This document shows, piece by piece, positions 51,861 through 60,824 of a stretch of 64,000 bases of DNA. A program made the translations under genes and the position numbers. This DNA is from Paenibacillus macerans (GTDB lineage: Bacteria > Bacillota > Bacilli > Paenibacillales > Paenibacillaceae). The DNA is taken from positions 62,001 to 126,000 of the forward strand of contig NZ_JAMBOE010000004.1 in NCBI RefSeq assembly GCF_023715465.1, read 5' to 3'. The first letter of the stretch is position 1; each line of letters begins with the position of its first letter. The notes under the pieces were generated by a model. That model was not told the origin of the DNA, searched no databases, and was given only the letters and a program-made list of their open reading frames with translations.

Positions 51861-54083
51861 TTAAGCCTCTATTCCGGCCGGTTTACGCATCGTTAATCCG
51901 ACCCGGCCCTTTTTGACATCCACATTTAGCACCCATACGGTGACGTTGTCCCCGACGGAGACGACATCCATCGGGTGTTTGACGTACCCGTTGCTCATCT
52001 GAGAGATGTGCACGAGCCCGTCGTTTTTGATGCCGATATCGACGAAGGCGCCGAAATCGATCACATTGCGGACGGTGCCCTGCAACTCCATGCCCGGCGA
52101 CAAATCCTCGATCTTCAGCACGTCGGTGCGGAAAATCGGCAGCGGTAGCTCTTCGCGCGGGTCCCGCCCCGGGCGCTGCAGGCTGTCCAAAATATCGCGC
52201 AGCGTCGGCACTCCGACGTCCAGCCGGACGGCCAGCTCTTGCGGATCTAGGGCGGACAGCCGCTCCGCCAGCTCCTTGGAGCCAAGCTGATCGAGGCTGA
52301 CGCCAAGCTCCGCGAACAGCCGGTTCACCACCTCGTAAGACTCGGGGTGGATCGGCGTCTGGTCGAGCGAATTTTCACCTTCGTTGATCCGCATAAAGCC
52401 GACGCACTGCTCGAACGTTTTGGCGCCGAGCCGCGGCACCTTTTGCAGCTGCTTGCGGTTACGGAAGCGCCCGTTTTCCTCGCGGAACTTCACGATGTTT
52501 TTCGCCGTCGTGGCATTGACCCCGGAAACGTAGGACAGCAGGGCCGGCGAGGCCGTGTTGACGTCCACCCCGACATGGTTAACCGCCGATTCCACGACAT
52601 TTTTGAGGCTTTCGTCCAGCAGCTTCTGGGAGACGTCATGCTGATATTGCCCGACGCCGATCGCCTTCGGCTCGATCTTGACCAGCTCGGCAAGCGGGTC
52701 CTGCAGCCGCCGCGCGATCGATGCCGCGCTCCGCTCGGCGACGTCCAGATCGGGAAACTCCTCCTGGGCGAGCTTGGAGGCGGAATACACGCTGGCCCCC
52801 GCCTCGTTGACGATCAAATACGCCAGCTTCCGGTCGCGCCGCTCAGCGATCACCTCGGCCACGAACTGCTCTGTTTCACGGGAAGCCGTGCCATTGCCGA
52901 TCACGATCAGCTCCACGCCGTATTTGTCGATCAGCTCGTTGAACTTGGCGGCCGCTTCCCGCTTTTTGTTGTTCGGCGGCGTCGGATAAGTCACCGCGAC
53001 CTCCAGCAGCTTGCCGGTATCGTCCACCACGGCCAGCTTGCAGCCGGTCCGGTACGCCGGGTCGACGCCGAGCACGATTTTGCCGCGAACCGGCGGCTGC
53101 AGCAGCAGGCTGCGCAAATTCCCGGCAAAGATGGAAATCGCCTGACGTTCCGCCTTCTCCGTCAATTCTCCGCGAACCTCCCTCTCGATCGACGGAGCAA
53201 TCAGACGCTTGTACGCATCTTCGATCACCGTCTTCAGCACTTCTTCTGTAACCGAACGGCCTTTGATCAGCTTGCCGCCCATATGGCGGAGAATAGGTTC
53301 CGTTTCCACCTCAAGCGTTACTTTAAGCAGGTTTTCCCGCTCGCCACGGTTCATGGCCAAAATACGGTGGGACGGCATTTTTTTGGCCGGCTCCCGATAG
53401 TCGTAATACATCTCGTATACAGATTCCTCGTCTGGCGTTTTGGCTTCGGACACCATCAGGCCGCGATCCATCGTATGCGCGCGAACCCAGGCCCGGACCG
53501 CAGCGTCATCCGCGATCATCTCGGCGATGATATCCATCGCCCCCTGCAGCGCCTCCTCCGCCGACTCCACGGGGTGCTCCGCTTCAGGCTTCACGTATTG
53601 GGCCGCTTCCGCGAGCGGCTCTCCCTGCTTCGGCTGGGATAGGAGCCATTCGGCCAGGGGTTCCAGCCCTTTCTCCTTGGCGACGCTGGCCCGCGTCTTG
53701 CGTTTTTGCCGGTACGGACGATACAAATCCTCTACTTCCTGCAGCTTCACCGCCCGGGCGATCGCCGCCGCCAGCTCGTCCGTCAGTTTTCCCTGCTCGT
53801 CGATGATTCGGACAACTTCCTTTTTCCGTTCCTCTAAGTTGCGGAGATACTGCGTGCGTTCCTCGATATTGCGAAGCTGATTTTCATCCAGCTCCCCCGT
53901 CATTTCTTTGCGGTAACGGGCGATAAACGGGATCGTGTTGCCTTCGTCAAGCAGCCCGATCGTTGTGCGCACCTGCTTCAAGGACAAGCTTAGCTCCTTG
54001 GCGATTTGGGTGACAATCCGTTCCTGTTCTCCCGCATCAATAACTTGCTGTCCGGTGGTTCCGTTCGATTCCGATTGTGACAA
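51861..54083 (-). CDS. tex: Tex family RNA-binding protein
   Basis: 740 residues. Order of domains: N-terminal helices (ELSLSLKQVRTTIGLLDEG, NTIPFIARYRKEMTGELDEN), a YqgF-like RNase fold (VLGVDPAYRTGCKLAVVDDT), helix-hairpin-helix repeats (VNTASPALLSYVSGVNATTA), and a C-terminal S1 domain (LQGTVRNVIDFGAFVDIGIK). Tex proteins bind nucleic acid and affect transcription. The TTG at 54083 is chosen because GAGGG lies 8 bases upstream; an ATG at 54101 has no ribosome site, though it would add six residues. Confidence 0.93.
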   Translation of the reverse strand: MSQSESNGTTGQQVIDAGEQERIVTQIAKELSLSLKQVRTTIGLLDEGNTIPFIARYRKEMTGELDENQLRNIEERTQYLRNLEERKKEVVRIIDEQGKLTDELAAAIARAVKLQEVEDLYRPYRQKRKTRASVAKEKGLEPLAEWLLSQPKQGEPLAEAAQYVKPEAEHPVESAEEALQGAMDIIAEMIADDAAVRAWVRAHTMDRGLMVSEAKTPDEESVYEMYYDYREPAKKMPSHRILAMNRGERENLLKVTLEVETEPILRHMGGKLIKGRSVTEEVLKTVIEDAYKRLIAPSIEREVRGELTEKAERQAISIFAGNLRSLLLQPPVRGKIVLGVDPAYRTGCKLAVVDDTGKLLEVAVTYPTPPNNKKREAAAKFNELIDKYGVELIVIGNGTASRETEQFVAEVIAERRDRKLAYLIVNEAGASVYSASKLAQEEFPDLDVAERSAASIARRLQDPLAELVKIEPKAIGVGQYQHDVSQKLLDESLKNVVESAVNHVGVDVNTASPALLSYVSGVNATTAKNIVKFREENGRFRNRKQLQKVPRLGAKTFEQCVGFMRINEGENSLDQTPIHPESYEVVNRLFAELGVSLDQLGSKELAERLSALDPQELAVRLDVGVPTLRDILDSLQRPGRDPREELPLPIFRTDVLKIEDLSPGMELQGTVRNVIDFGAFVDIGIKNDGLVHISQMSNGYVKHPMDVVSVGDNVTVWVLNVDVKKGRVGLTMRKPAGIEA

Positions 54084-54229
54084 TGTGGATCCCTCTTTCA
54101 TAGAAAAATAACGATTGTTTCTATTATAAGAAAAACAACTACCGGCGTAAAATTCAAAGAAGACAGACCGCGATTAGCGGTAGTTTTTCCCCACGGTTAT
54201 ACCGCGGTCCATTGACGTGTCATGGAGAA

Positions 54230-54440
54230 GGAATGGGAGTGTGTGGGGCAGCCTCGTTGCCGGAAATAGCGGTAATTTGTGTCGCTATATTTGGGATTTT
54301 CCCCCTCGTATGCTAAATAGCGGAACTTCCCCCCCCTATTTGATCACCCAGCCAGGAAAAAGCGCCTTTTTACCTCATTTTTCTAAAATAGCGGTAAAAA
54401 ATTCCTCTATCTTTGCTTAGCTCCTTTTTTGATGAAAATA
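54230..54440. repeat. Intergenic AAATAGCGG-type repeat modules (copy 3)
   Basis: The gap 54102-54560 has no gene. Modules: GGAAATAGCGGTAATTTGTG, CGCTATATTTGGG, CTAAATAGCGGAACTTCC, CTAAAATAGCGGTAAAAAAT, and TTTTTACC in the opposite sense. Confidence 0.55.
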
Positions 54441-54560
54441 GGGCCCTTTTTTACCGTTAATCCCCCGACCTCCTCCAAACAAACGCAGCAGCCTGCCTAT
54501 AATGACGAAAAAACACCGGGCCCTAAGGCACCGATGCTCTCCCCCTCTCTTACAATCATC

Positions 54561-54917
54561 CTAAAAGTTCGTGTACAAGTCCGGCGTTGCCGCGAACGTA
54601 ATAAAAACGATGACAAGGAACAGCAGGATAATTCCGTATAATGCCGTCCCGATAATGCCGCAGACGAGCCCCGCTACGGTTAAGCCTTTCCCTTGTTCAT
54701 TCGTCTTTTTGATTTCCTTGAAGGCCAACGTGGAAAACACGATAGCGACAATTCCCAAAATAAAGCCGATGTAAGGTATGACGATCGACAGTATGCCAAG
54801 CACCAGCGAAGCGATCGATTTGCCGTTCGTTTTGGCCGGCATTGGCGGCTGGCCTGGCGGGTAATCGTTGTTGAATGATGCGTACGGATAAGATGTGTCA
54901 GACGGATGTTGATCCAT
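54561..54917 (-). CDS. DUF4190 domain membrane protein
   Basis: 118 residues. A Pro/Tyr-rich hydrophilic N-terminus (SYPYASFNNDYPPGQPPMPA), then two hydrophobic hairpins: SIASLVLGILSIVIPYIGFI and GLVCGIIGTALYGIILLFLV. This is the DUF4190 pattern. Start follows AGGGAGGACC. Function unknown; single gene unit. Confidence 0.85.
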   Translation of the reverse strand: MDQHPSDTSYPYASFNNDYPPGQPPMPAKTNGKSIASLVLGILSIVIPYIGFILGIVAIVFSTLAFKEIKKTNEQGKGLTVAGLVCGIIGTALYGIILLFLVIVFITFAATPDLYTNF

Positions 54918-55129
54918 GTAAAGCGGTCCTCCCTAGATTTTTCCTTATATTTTATTGTACTTGATCTTCCGGAATGATGCCATGAATATTTTCCCGTTTT
55001 TCTGTTTGTGGAAATTCCTTTCAGAAAATTTTAATCTCCAATTCACGTTTACTTCATTTTTATATTCTAAAATAATGATCAAACAGCGCCGTTTACCCAG
55101 CATTCGGAGCGGTTGAATTAAGCTAATAC

Positions 55130-55158
55130 AAAAAACGCCCCGGAAAACTCCGGAGCGT
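55130..55158 (-). terminator. Intrinsic terminator after ndoA
   Basis: On the minus strand ACGCtCCGGA pairs with TCCGGgGCGT, then six T. Confidence 0.85.
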
Positions 55159-55188
55159 CTGCCCGCGCACTAAACTCACGCGTACATA

Positions 55189-55539
55189 TCAGAAATCGAT
55201 TAAACCGAGACTAATCAGCAGCGAATCGTTAACTTTTTTCATCGTCTCTTCGTCCAAATGAGTTATTTTATCGGTAAGTCGTTGTTTGTCGATCGTACGT
55301 ATCTGTTCCAGCAAAATTACGGAATCTCTGTCAAATCCGTGCGTAGCCGCATCGATTTCCACATGGGTCGGCAGCTTTGCTTTTTGGATTTGTGCCGTGA
55401 TAGCGGCAACAATGGCCGTAGGGCTAAATCGATTGCCGATATCATTCTGGATGATAAGCACAGGTCTTACCCCGCCCTGCTCTGATCCAACGACAGGAGA
55501 GAGGTCTGCGAAAAAAACGTCGCCGCGCTTTACGATCAA
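55189..55539 (-). CDS. ndoA: Endoribonuclease toxin NdoA (MazF family)
   Basis: 116 residues. Cuts single-stranded mRNA at specific short sites when free of antitoxin. MazF marks: [24 protein letters not shown] start, [22 protein letters not shown] and [15 protein letters not shown], closely like B. subtilis NdoA, which cuts at UACAU. Follows the antitoxin by 3 bases, so the pair is co-translated. Confidence 0.95.
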   Translation of the reverse strand: MIVKRGDVFFADLSPVVGSEQGGVRPVLIIQNDIGNRFSPTAIVAAITAQIQKAKLPTHVEIDAATHGFDRDSVILLEQIRTIDKQRLTDKITHLDEETMKKVNDSLLISLGLIDF

Positions 55540-55542
55540 TGT

Positions 55543-55824
55543 TTACACCCCGCTTACTAGGCGGTCCAGAGTGATGTCTGCATCTTCCTCCGCATGGAAT
55601 GCTTCCGAGGCCATGGACAAATTGATTTTTGCCATCTCCATATACCCGCGCTGCATCGACTCGCGAATAAATCGTTTCTTGCGTTCGTTCAGATACAGCT
55701 TCATGGCCTGTCTGATCAACTCGCTGCGGTTGGAATTTTCCATCGCAACGATCCCATCCACTTCCTGCAAAAGATGATCCGGTAAACTGATCATGATTCT
55801 TTTGGTGTTGTGCATATTGGCCAT
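55543..55824 (-). CDS. ndoAI: Antitoxin NdoAI (ribbon-helix-helix)
   Basis: 93 residues. Ribbon-helix-helix at about 8-45 (RIMISLPDHLLQEVDGIVAM, NRSELIRQAMKLYL) and a C-terminal part that binds the toxin (YMEMAKINLSMASEAFHAEE, then LVSGV). The start at 55824 follows GGGGTGG; a second ATG three codons later is possible. Probably represses its own promoter. Confidence 0.92.
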   Translation of the reverse strand: MANMHNTKRIMISLPDHLLQEVDGIVAMENSNRSELIRQAMKLYLNERKKRFIRESMQRGYMEMAKINLSMASEAFHAEEDADITLDRLVSGV

Positions 55825-55872
55825 CCTTAACTTCCACCCCCAAAACCTTGTCGACCCTGATTCCCTGTCATC

Positions 55873-55903
55873 AGTATAGCATTATTCAAGGGAATTTATA
55901 CAA
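55873..55903 (-). promoter_or_regulatory. Candidate promoter of the ndoAI-ndoA pair
   Basis: On the minus strand TTGTAT, a long 19-base spacer ending in TGC, then TATACT (extended -10), about 50 bases before the antitoxin start. Confidence 0.5.
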
Positions 55904-56072
55904 AAATATATGCCATAGGTATATCAAGTATGCTGCATTTCATTATAAACAAAAATGACAATGCCGTACATACCTGAACAACTTCCATCTATTTGCTATT
56001 TCGATGGACCTGGCACAAAATCCTTCATGCGGGGGAAAAGTTTTGTTGAATTTTGTCTGCCGAAACGAAAGT

Positions 56073-57254
56073 TTACAGCAGCGGATTGATCAATACGTCA
56101 GGCTGGCCCTTGCGTTTGTATACCCGGGGTACACGGTGAGCAAGCATACACACCACTTCGTAATGAATGGTTCCAAGAGCGGAGGCCAGCTCGCCGGCGC
56201 TAATTTCCTCGCCGGACTGCTGACCGATGAGCACAACCTCCTCGCCGGCTTGAATTACTTCGGCTTCGTCAGCCAAAGCTTGAAGCGAAACCATACATTG
56301 GTCCATGCAAATCGTTCCGACCACAGGGACGCGGCGCCCGCGTATCAGTACTTGCGCCTTGCCGCTCAGCATCCGGGAATATCCGTCCGCATAACCGATC
56401 GGAAGGGTGCCGATCAGCTCCTCCCGCCGGGTTACGTATCTCGCCCCGTAGCTTACTGCGGAATGAGGAGGCAGCGCTTTTACCCAAACCAGCCGCGTCT
56501 TGAGCGTCAGCACCGGGGCAAGCTTCACCTCATCCTGCCGCACATCGTCGGACGGATAAAGACCGTATAAAGCGATGCCGATTCTAGCCATCTGGAGCGA
56601 CAACTCCGGCAAGTCAATGGAGATCGCGCTATTACCCGTATGTATGATCGGGATCTCAATTTCATGCTCCCGCAGCGCGTTTACCACTCCCTGAAACCGG
56701 CGGAACTGTTCCAATGTATAGGTTTTGTCCGCATCATCCGCCGTGGCGAAATGGGTGAACAATCCTTCCACTTTCACCTGCGGAATCTGCATGGCCTTGC
56801 GTACGAAGGCAACCGCCCCATCCCCCGGCAACAGGCCCAAACGCCCCATCCCGGAGTCGATTTTGATATGGACTTTCAGCTTATGCGGGAACGCCGCCGG
56901 ATCAAGCGAAGCGATTCTCTCCAGCACCTCTTCGCTGAACACATTCAGCGTGATGTCATGCTCCCAAGCGGTACTTACGCCATGCGGCGGCGTATAGCCC
57001 AATACGAGAATCGGAAGCTTGATCCCGGCGTGCCGGAGCTCGAGCGCCTCATCCAAAAACGCGACGCTAAGATAGTCCGCGCCGATCCTTTCCAATTCTT
57101 TCGCCACAAGTACGGCACCGTGTCCATAAGCATTAGCTTTTACACAAGCAAGCAATTTCATGTCTGCGGGCAATCTTCTCCGCAGCGCTGTATAATTGGC
57201 TTCAAGCGCGTCCAGATCAATTTCTGCATAGGTAGGTCGATACTTCACTTGCAC
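56073..57254 (-). CDS. alr: Alanine racemase
   Basis: 393 residues. PLP-dependent conversion of L- to D-alanine for peptidoglycan. PLP Lys is K39 (ACVKANAYGHG), the second catalytic residue is Y269 (AVSYGARY), and VHIKIDSGMGRLG and GTICMDQCMV are typical. GTG start at 57254 follows AAGGTGA by 7 bases. Lies between the YdcC-like lipoprotein and the NdoAI/NdoA pair, the order known from B. subtilis; 248 bases separate it from the antitoxin gene, with a possible separate promoter. Confidence 0.95.
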   Translation of the reverse strand: MQVKYRPTYAEIDLDALEANYTALRRRLPADMKLLACVKANAYGHGAVLVAKELERIGADYLSVAFLDEALELRHAGIKLPILVLGYTPPHGVSTAWEHDITLNVFSEEVLERIASLDPAAFPHKLKVHIKIDSGMGRLGLLPGDGAVAFVRKAMQIPQVKVEGLFTHFATADDADKTYTLEQFRRFQGVVNALREHEIEIPIIHTGNSAISIDLPELSLQMARIGIALYGLYPSDDVRQDEVKLAPVLTLKTRLVWVKALPPHSAVSYGARYVTRREELIGTLPIGYADGYSRMLSGKAQVLIRGRRVPVVGTICMDQCMVSLQALADEAEVIQAGEEVVLIGQQSGEEISAGELASALGTIHYEVVCMLAHRVPRVYKRKGQPDVLINPLL

Positions 57255-57256
57255 TT

Positions 57257-57508
57257 CTAGGTCACCTTCTCTAAAGATTGAAAGTCCAAAAACATCCTGA
57301 GCAATACACTAATCGTAATGGTCAGGAAGACGGCTGTCAATTCTGCGGAAGCACCCATTTTTAGGCAAATGAAGGCGGCTAAACAAAAGCAGGCGAAAAG
57401 ACGGGTCCGGCCAAATCGGTTTTGATTGCCGGAACATCCGTAATCCGCCTGTTCTTCATTATTTACCCGTTTGATCCTGCATAGAAGCAGCGACCTTAAC
57501 CATTTCAT
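57257..57508 (-). CDS. Possible small membrane protein between ydcC and alr
   Basis: 83-residue frame overlapping the YdcC-like gene by 50 bases. Two hydrophobic stretches (RLFACFCLAAFICL, then AELTAVFLTITISVLLRMFL) suggest two helices, but no ribosome site precedes the ATG and no family is recognised. The ribosome site of alr lies in its last codons. Could be chance. Confidence 0.35.
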   Translation of the reverse strand: MKWLRSLLLCRIKRVNNEEQADYGCSGNQNRFGRTRLFACFCLAAFICLKMGASAELTAVFLTITISVLLRMFLDFQSLEKVT

Positions 57509-58589
57509 GGACAGGCAGGTTTTCGCTCGTGATCCGGAACTCCAGACCGTCCACGGTCCAGGTCAAGGTTTGCAGCTCCTCACCGGTCAAGAGGCCCCAA
57601 GTAAAGCCCATGTCGACCAATTCGCCGGACACCAATGAAGCGGTGCGGTCCGGGGAACGCGTCTCCGACAGCGTAAATTGATATGTACCGTCATAACGCT
57701 GCAGCACAGTGATGCGTTCGCTGCCTTCCACCACTTTGTCGTCTTTGTATTCTACCCCCTCCGGCAAATACGTGGGAATAATGACGCCAAACGGTTCCGA
57801 AAGGGCCGGGCTGGACGTTTTGTCCGCGCTTGCCGCGCTTGCCCCGCTTGCCGATGCGGAGTCGGTTCCGTCCGCTTGTTCCGAGGCCGGCTTCTCGACG
57901 AGCATGCCGTTCTCATCGACCTCAAGCAGTGTGCCTTGAGCGTTCTGTGCCGCCGCATCCAGGTTGTGCTGCATATCGAACGATTTGTTATCGAACTTCG
58001 CATCAAAATCAAACTTGTCGAATTTCACTTCGACGACAACCTTGGCCTCCGCATCAGATACCTGAACTTGCTTCGGAGCGTAGTTGTCTTTGGCCAGCCA
58101 AATTTTTTGCCGCACGAGAGCATGGGTGTTGTAGTTGGCGGCCACTTCAAAAATATAGCTGTCTTTGTCCGTTCCGAACTGCCTTGAGCCGTCGGTCAAA
58201 ATACTGCGGGCCAACGTCTGATACAGATAAACCTGGCCTTGATTTTCCGGCCAATCGCTTTGGAAACGGAAGCTCTTGTTCAGGCTGGGCGTAAGCACGT
58301 AAACGCCCTGCTCATTGCGAAGCACAATTTGCGTGATATCCTTCTGCGCATTCGTCAGCGCGATCCGGTAGAACGACGGGTTCTGGTACCATACCTCCAC
58401 CTTGTACTCCTGCGGCTTGTCGCCGGTATAAAGCGTCATCGTGCCTGAACCTTGATAACTCTTTAATCCGGAGACCACTTTGTCCAAATCCTTGACGACG
58501 CCGTCAGCGTCCTTTTTCCCGCATGCAGCCAACACAACGCTTAAAGCCAGCACGATGGTCAGCATCCCTATCCATGAGAAACGGCGCAT
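57459..58589 (-). CDS. ydcC: YdcC/LolA-like outer lipoprotein
   Basis: 376 residues. Lipobox VLAAC, acylated Cys at 23. The mature part has the LolA-like fold (SYQGSGTMTLYTGDKPQEYK, VEVWYQNPSFYRIALTNAQK, IWLAKDNYAPKQV). B. subtilis YdcC, a sigma-E-controlled sporulation lipoprotein, stands in the same place before alr. A Ser/Ala-rich linker (about 250-275) and a C-terminal DUF4367-like part (FGVIIPTYLPEGVEYKDDKV) follow. Start at 58589 follows GAGGGGATG. The acpS gene of the B. subtilis operon is not present upstream. Confidence 0.85.
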   Translation of the reverse strand: MRRFSWIGMLTIVLALSVVLAACGKKDADGVVKDLDKVVSGLKSYQGSGTMTLYTGDKPQEYKVEVWYQNPSFYRIALTNAQKDITQIVLRNEQGVYVLTPSLNKSFRFQSDWPENQGQVYLYQTLARSILTDGSRQFGTDKDSYIFEVAANYNTHALVRQKIWLAKDNYAPKQVQVSDAEAKVVVEVKFDKFDFDAKFDNKSFDMQHNLDAAAQNAQGTLLEVDENGMLVEKPASEQADGTDSASASGASAASADKTSSPALSEPFGVIIPTYLPEGVEYKDDKVVEGSERITVLQRYDGTYQFTLSETRSPDRTASLVSGELVDMGFTWGLLTGEELQTLTWTVDGLEFRITSENLPVHEMVKVAASMQDQTGK

Positions 58590-58817
58590 AAGATCATCCC
58601 CTCTGCAGTTTGATTTCCTAAACTGATACATGTCTATGAGGGAACTTGGCCGATTATGCAGACTAGCTCTGGCCCATGCATCTTAACCCTTCGAACACGC
58701 AGCTTGCCAGTTACGGCATTACGTCCGCAAAAATCGCCGTAATATGGTTAACTCGCCTATATAGAGGATACCGGGGAGTGAATCCTTTGAAACTGATTAT
58801 CGGCCAATCGCTTGACC

Positions 58818-59180
58818 ATGAACAAGATTATTGAAGTGCACGGCTTGAAAAAATCGTTCGGAGCGCTTGAGGCCGTGAAGAACATCGGCTTTTACGTGGA
58901 GGAGGGCAGCCTGCCGGAAGCGGTGCAGTGGGCCATCAAACTGTTTCCCGTATCACACGCCAGCGTACTGATCCGCAGCGTGATGCTGGAACGTCCAATG
59001 GAAATATCCTTCGCCGGGGCACCGGACGGGATGGAGGCGGAGTTCATGCGAAGCATGGGCGTGATGTACCAATTTGGCAGCTACAGGGTGGAGAACCGGC
59101 TAAGCATCGTCATTCTGCTGGGATCCACTGTGCTGTTTTTCAGCTTGTCCCTGCTGAATCTGGCGCGCAAAAACAAATAA
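58818..59180 (+). pseudogene. ABC exporter remnant: ATPase start fused to ABC-2 permease end
   Basis: The 120-residue frame starts like an ABC ATPase (IIEVHGLKKSFGALEAVKNI, GFYVEEGS) and switches without Walker A into the C-terminal part of an ABC-2 permease (PEAVQWAIKLFPVSHASVLI, NRLSIVILLGSTVLFFSLSL). The break is near residue 33. An in-frame deletion removing the rest of both genes explains this best. It cannot transport. The downstream TetR gene is convergent and may once have regulated it. Confidence 0.85.
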
Positions 59181-59201
59181 GCCGGACGGGTGAGCCGCGC
59201 T

Positions 59202-59786
59202 CTAGTCCAGCATCGAATTCAAGTGATGCACCAGGATGCGGCTGATCTTGTTTGCGCCGAGCCGCTGCGAGTCGAGCAGGGCGTGGATGGCGATGCCGTC
59301 GATCAAGGCATACAACCGCTCCGCCTCCAGCTCTTGATCCACTCCCGCTTTCAGCAGCCCCTGCTGGTCCAAATAAGCGATAAGGTATCGCATCAATTGG
59401 TATATTCCGTCATGCTGCGCGTCAAATCCCAACTGCTTGTGCCGAAAATAGGCCGTAAACGCCATCCAAACCTCCATTTCCGCCCTGGTTTCCTCGCGGG
59501 TTGGCACGATCTCCAGCAAGGTTCTCAATACTTTGTCCTTTGGCGGCAACTCCAGCATCAGAATTGCTTTGATTCGGACAGTTGCCTTCTCTTTCACCAG
59601 ATTCATAGCGTAGCGAAGCAGTTCCTCCTGCGAGGAAAAATCATGGCGCAGCGCACCGGCCGACAGTCCCGCCTCTTTGGCGATGTTGCGCACCGACGCT
59701 CCTTCCATTCCCTGCTGTAAAATGACCCGCCACGTCGCTTCGGCGATCGTTTGTTTTCTTTGGGTGTGGTCTACTTGTTTTGGCAT
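59202..59786 (-). CDS. TetR family transcriptional regulator
   Basis: 194 residues. N-terminal helix-turn-helix (TIAEATWRVILQQGMEGASV, RNIAKEAGLSAGALRHDFSS), then a helical ligand-binding domain (LLRYAMNLVKEKATVRIKAI). The start is poorly supported by a ribosome site (CTGAAG near). Convergent to the ABC remnant and divergent from the membrane-protein gene at 59.9 kb, either of which may be a target. Confidence 0.9.
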   Translation of the reverse strand: MPKQVDHTQRKQTIAEATWRVILQQGMEGASVRNIAKEAGLSAGALRHDFSSQEELLRYAMNLVKEKATVRIKAILMLELPPKDKVLRTLLEIVPTREETRAEMEVWMAFTAYFRHKQLGFDAQHDGIYQLMRYLIAYLDQQGLLKAGVDQELEAERLYALIDGIAIHALLDSQRLGANKISRILVHHLNSMLD

Positions 59787-59835
59787 ATCTTCAGTTTACC
59801 AGCCATGGGCCAACAACACAATCTATTCGATACAG

Positions 59836-59864
59836 TTGTATTAAATAAATAACGATGTTACAAT
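59836..59864 (+). promoter_or_regulatory. Candidate promoter of the 59.9 kb membrane protein gene
   Basis: TTGTAT, a 17-base spacer ending in TGT, then TACAAT (extended -10), 40 bases before the ATG. Confidence 0.6.
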
Positions 59865-59903
59865 ACTTCAGGACTTCACAAATTACAGGAGGGGAAAATA
59901 CGC

Positions 59904-60446
59904 ATGAATGCGGTGGCCTGGACAATCGTCGCCTGCGAAATCGCCTTTTGGGTGGTCATTGCCGCAGGGTTAATCGTACGTTATTTATGGAAACGGCCTA
60001 AGCTTGGTCTGGCCTTGCTTGCTTTGACTCCGGTCATCGACCTGATCCTGTTTGTCATTACCGGCGTCGACCTGTACAACGGGGCAACAGCCACGACGGC
60101 CCATGCGCTTGCGGCCGTATATATCGGGGTATCGATCGCCTCCGGAAAAAGCATGATAGATTGGGCCGACGCCAAGTTCCGCTTCTATGTGGCCAAAGAG
60201 GAAGCTGCCAAGCCCGCAAAGCGTTACGGCATGGATCATGCCAAACATGAATTGAAGGGATTTATCCGCCATATTCTCGCGTTTCTGATCGGAGGTCTGC
60301 TGCTCGCCGGGATGATCTATTTCATCAACGATTCCAGCCGTACCGAGGCTTTGCTTGGGGTGCTCCGAGTGTGGGGGATTGTGCTGTGCGTGGATTTGGT
60401 CATTACGGTTACGTATTTCATTTGGCCGAAGCAAATCAAAAAATAA
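59904..60446 (+). CDS. Integral membrane protein, 4 helices
   Basis: 180 residues with helices at about 8-28 (IVACEIAFWVVIAAGLIVRY), 32-55, 65-80 and 125-175. A His/Lys-rich cytoplasmic loop (KRYGMDHAKHELKGFIRHIL) lies between. It resembles a group of Bacillus membrane proteins such as YmcC, but I am not certain. Start follows AGGAGGGG. Divergent from the TetR gene. Confidence 0.8.
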   Translation: MNAVAWTIVACEIAFWVVIAAGLIVRYLWKRPKLGLALLALTPVIDLILFVITGVDLYNGATATTAHALAAVYIGVSIASGKSMIDWADAKFRFYVAKEEAAKPAKRYGMDHAKHELKGFIRHILAFLIGGLLLAGMIYFINDSSRTEALLGVLRVWGIVLCVDLVITVTYFIWPKQIKK

Positions 60447-60518
60447 TCAGGTGCATAAAATCCATCATGCCAACGCACCCTACTGTTGACTTATCGGGAG
60501 TTGAAGGAGGGTAGCAGT

Positions 60519-60671
60519 ATGAAGAAAGAGTCTCAAGGTCCTAGCAAATATGAAGTGCAAAGAGACGAGTTCAACAAAATGCCGGTTCCGAGCAAGGAAA
60601 GAGAAGAGTTTGCCAAAGAAATGGCGGAAGATGCCAAAACGGCATTCGGCCAGCAGCAATCGGAGCGTTAA
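60519..60671 (+). CDS. Small hydrophilic protein, 50 residues
   Basis: Start follows AAGGAGG by 8 bases; a longer frame from 60486 is rejected for lack of a site. Charged and probably unfolded or helical (REEFAKEMAEDAKTAFGQQQ). I do not recognise it; small proteins of this type are often found in spores. A strong terminator follows. Confidence 0.7.
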   Translation: MKKESQGPSKYEVQRDEFNKMPVPSKEREEFAKEMAEDAKTAFGQQQSER

Positions 60672-60706
60672 AATAAGCGTTTTACTTAAATCGCGTTATG
60701 AAAAGA

Positions 60707-60745
60707 AAAGCCAACCGCATTGGCATGAAGGCGGTTGGCTTTTTT
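60707..60745 (+). terminator. Intrinsic terminator after the 50-residue protein
   Basis: AAAGCCAACCGC pairs perfectly with GCGGTTGGCTTT, followed by T. Confidence 0.92.
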
Positions 60746-60824
60746 GCTTGCGCCTAACGGCGTCCTTTAATGGCTCAGACTACTACTTTGGAGCGATTGG
60801 AGTGAGGCTCTTCCTAAACTTTGG

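Noticed and set aside
52347..53642. 431-residue plus-strand frame
   Set aside because: Antisense to tex; rich in Arg, Leu and His as usual for shadows in GC-rich DNA.
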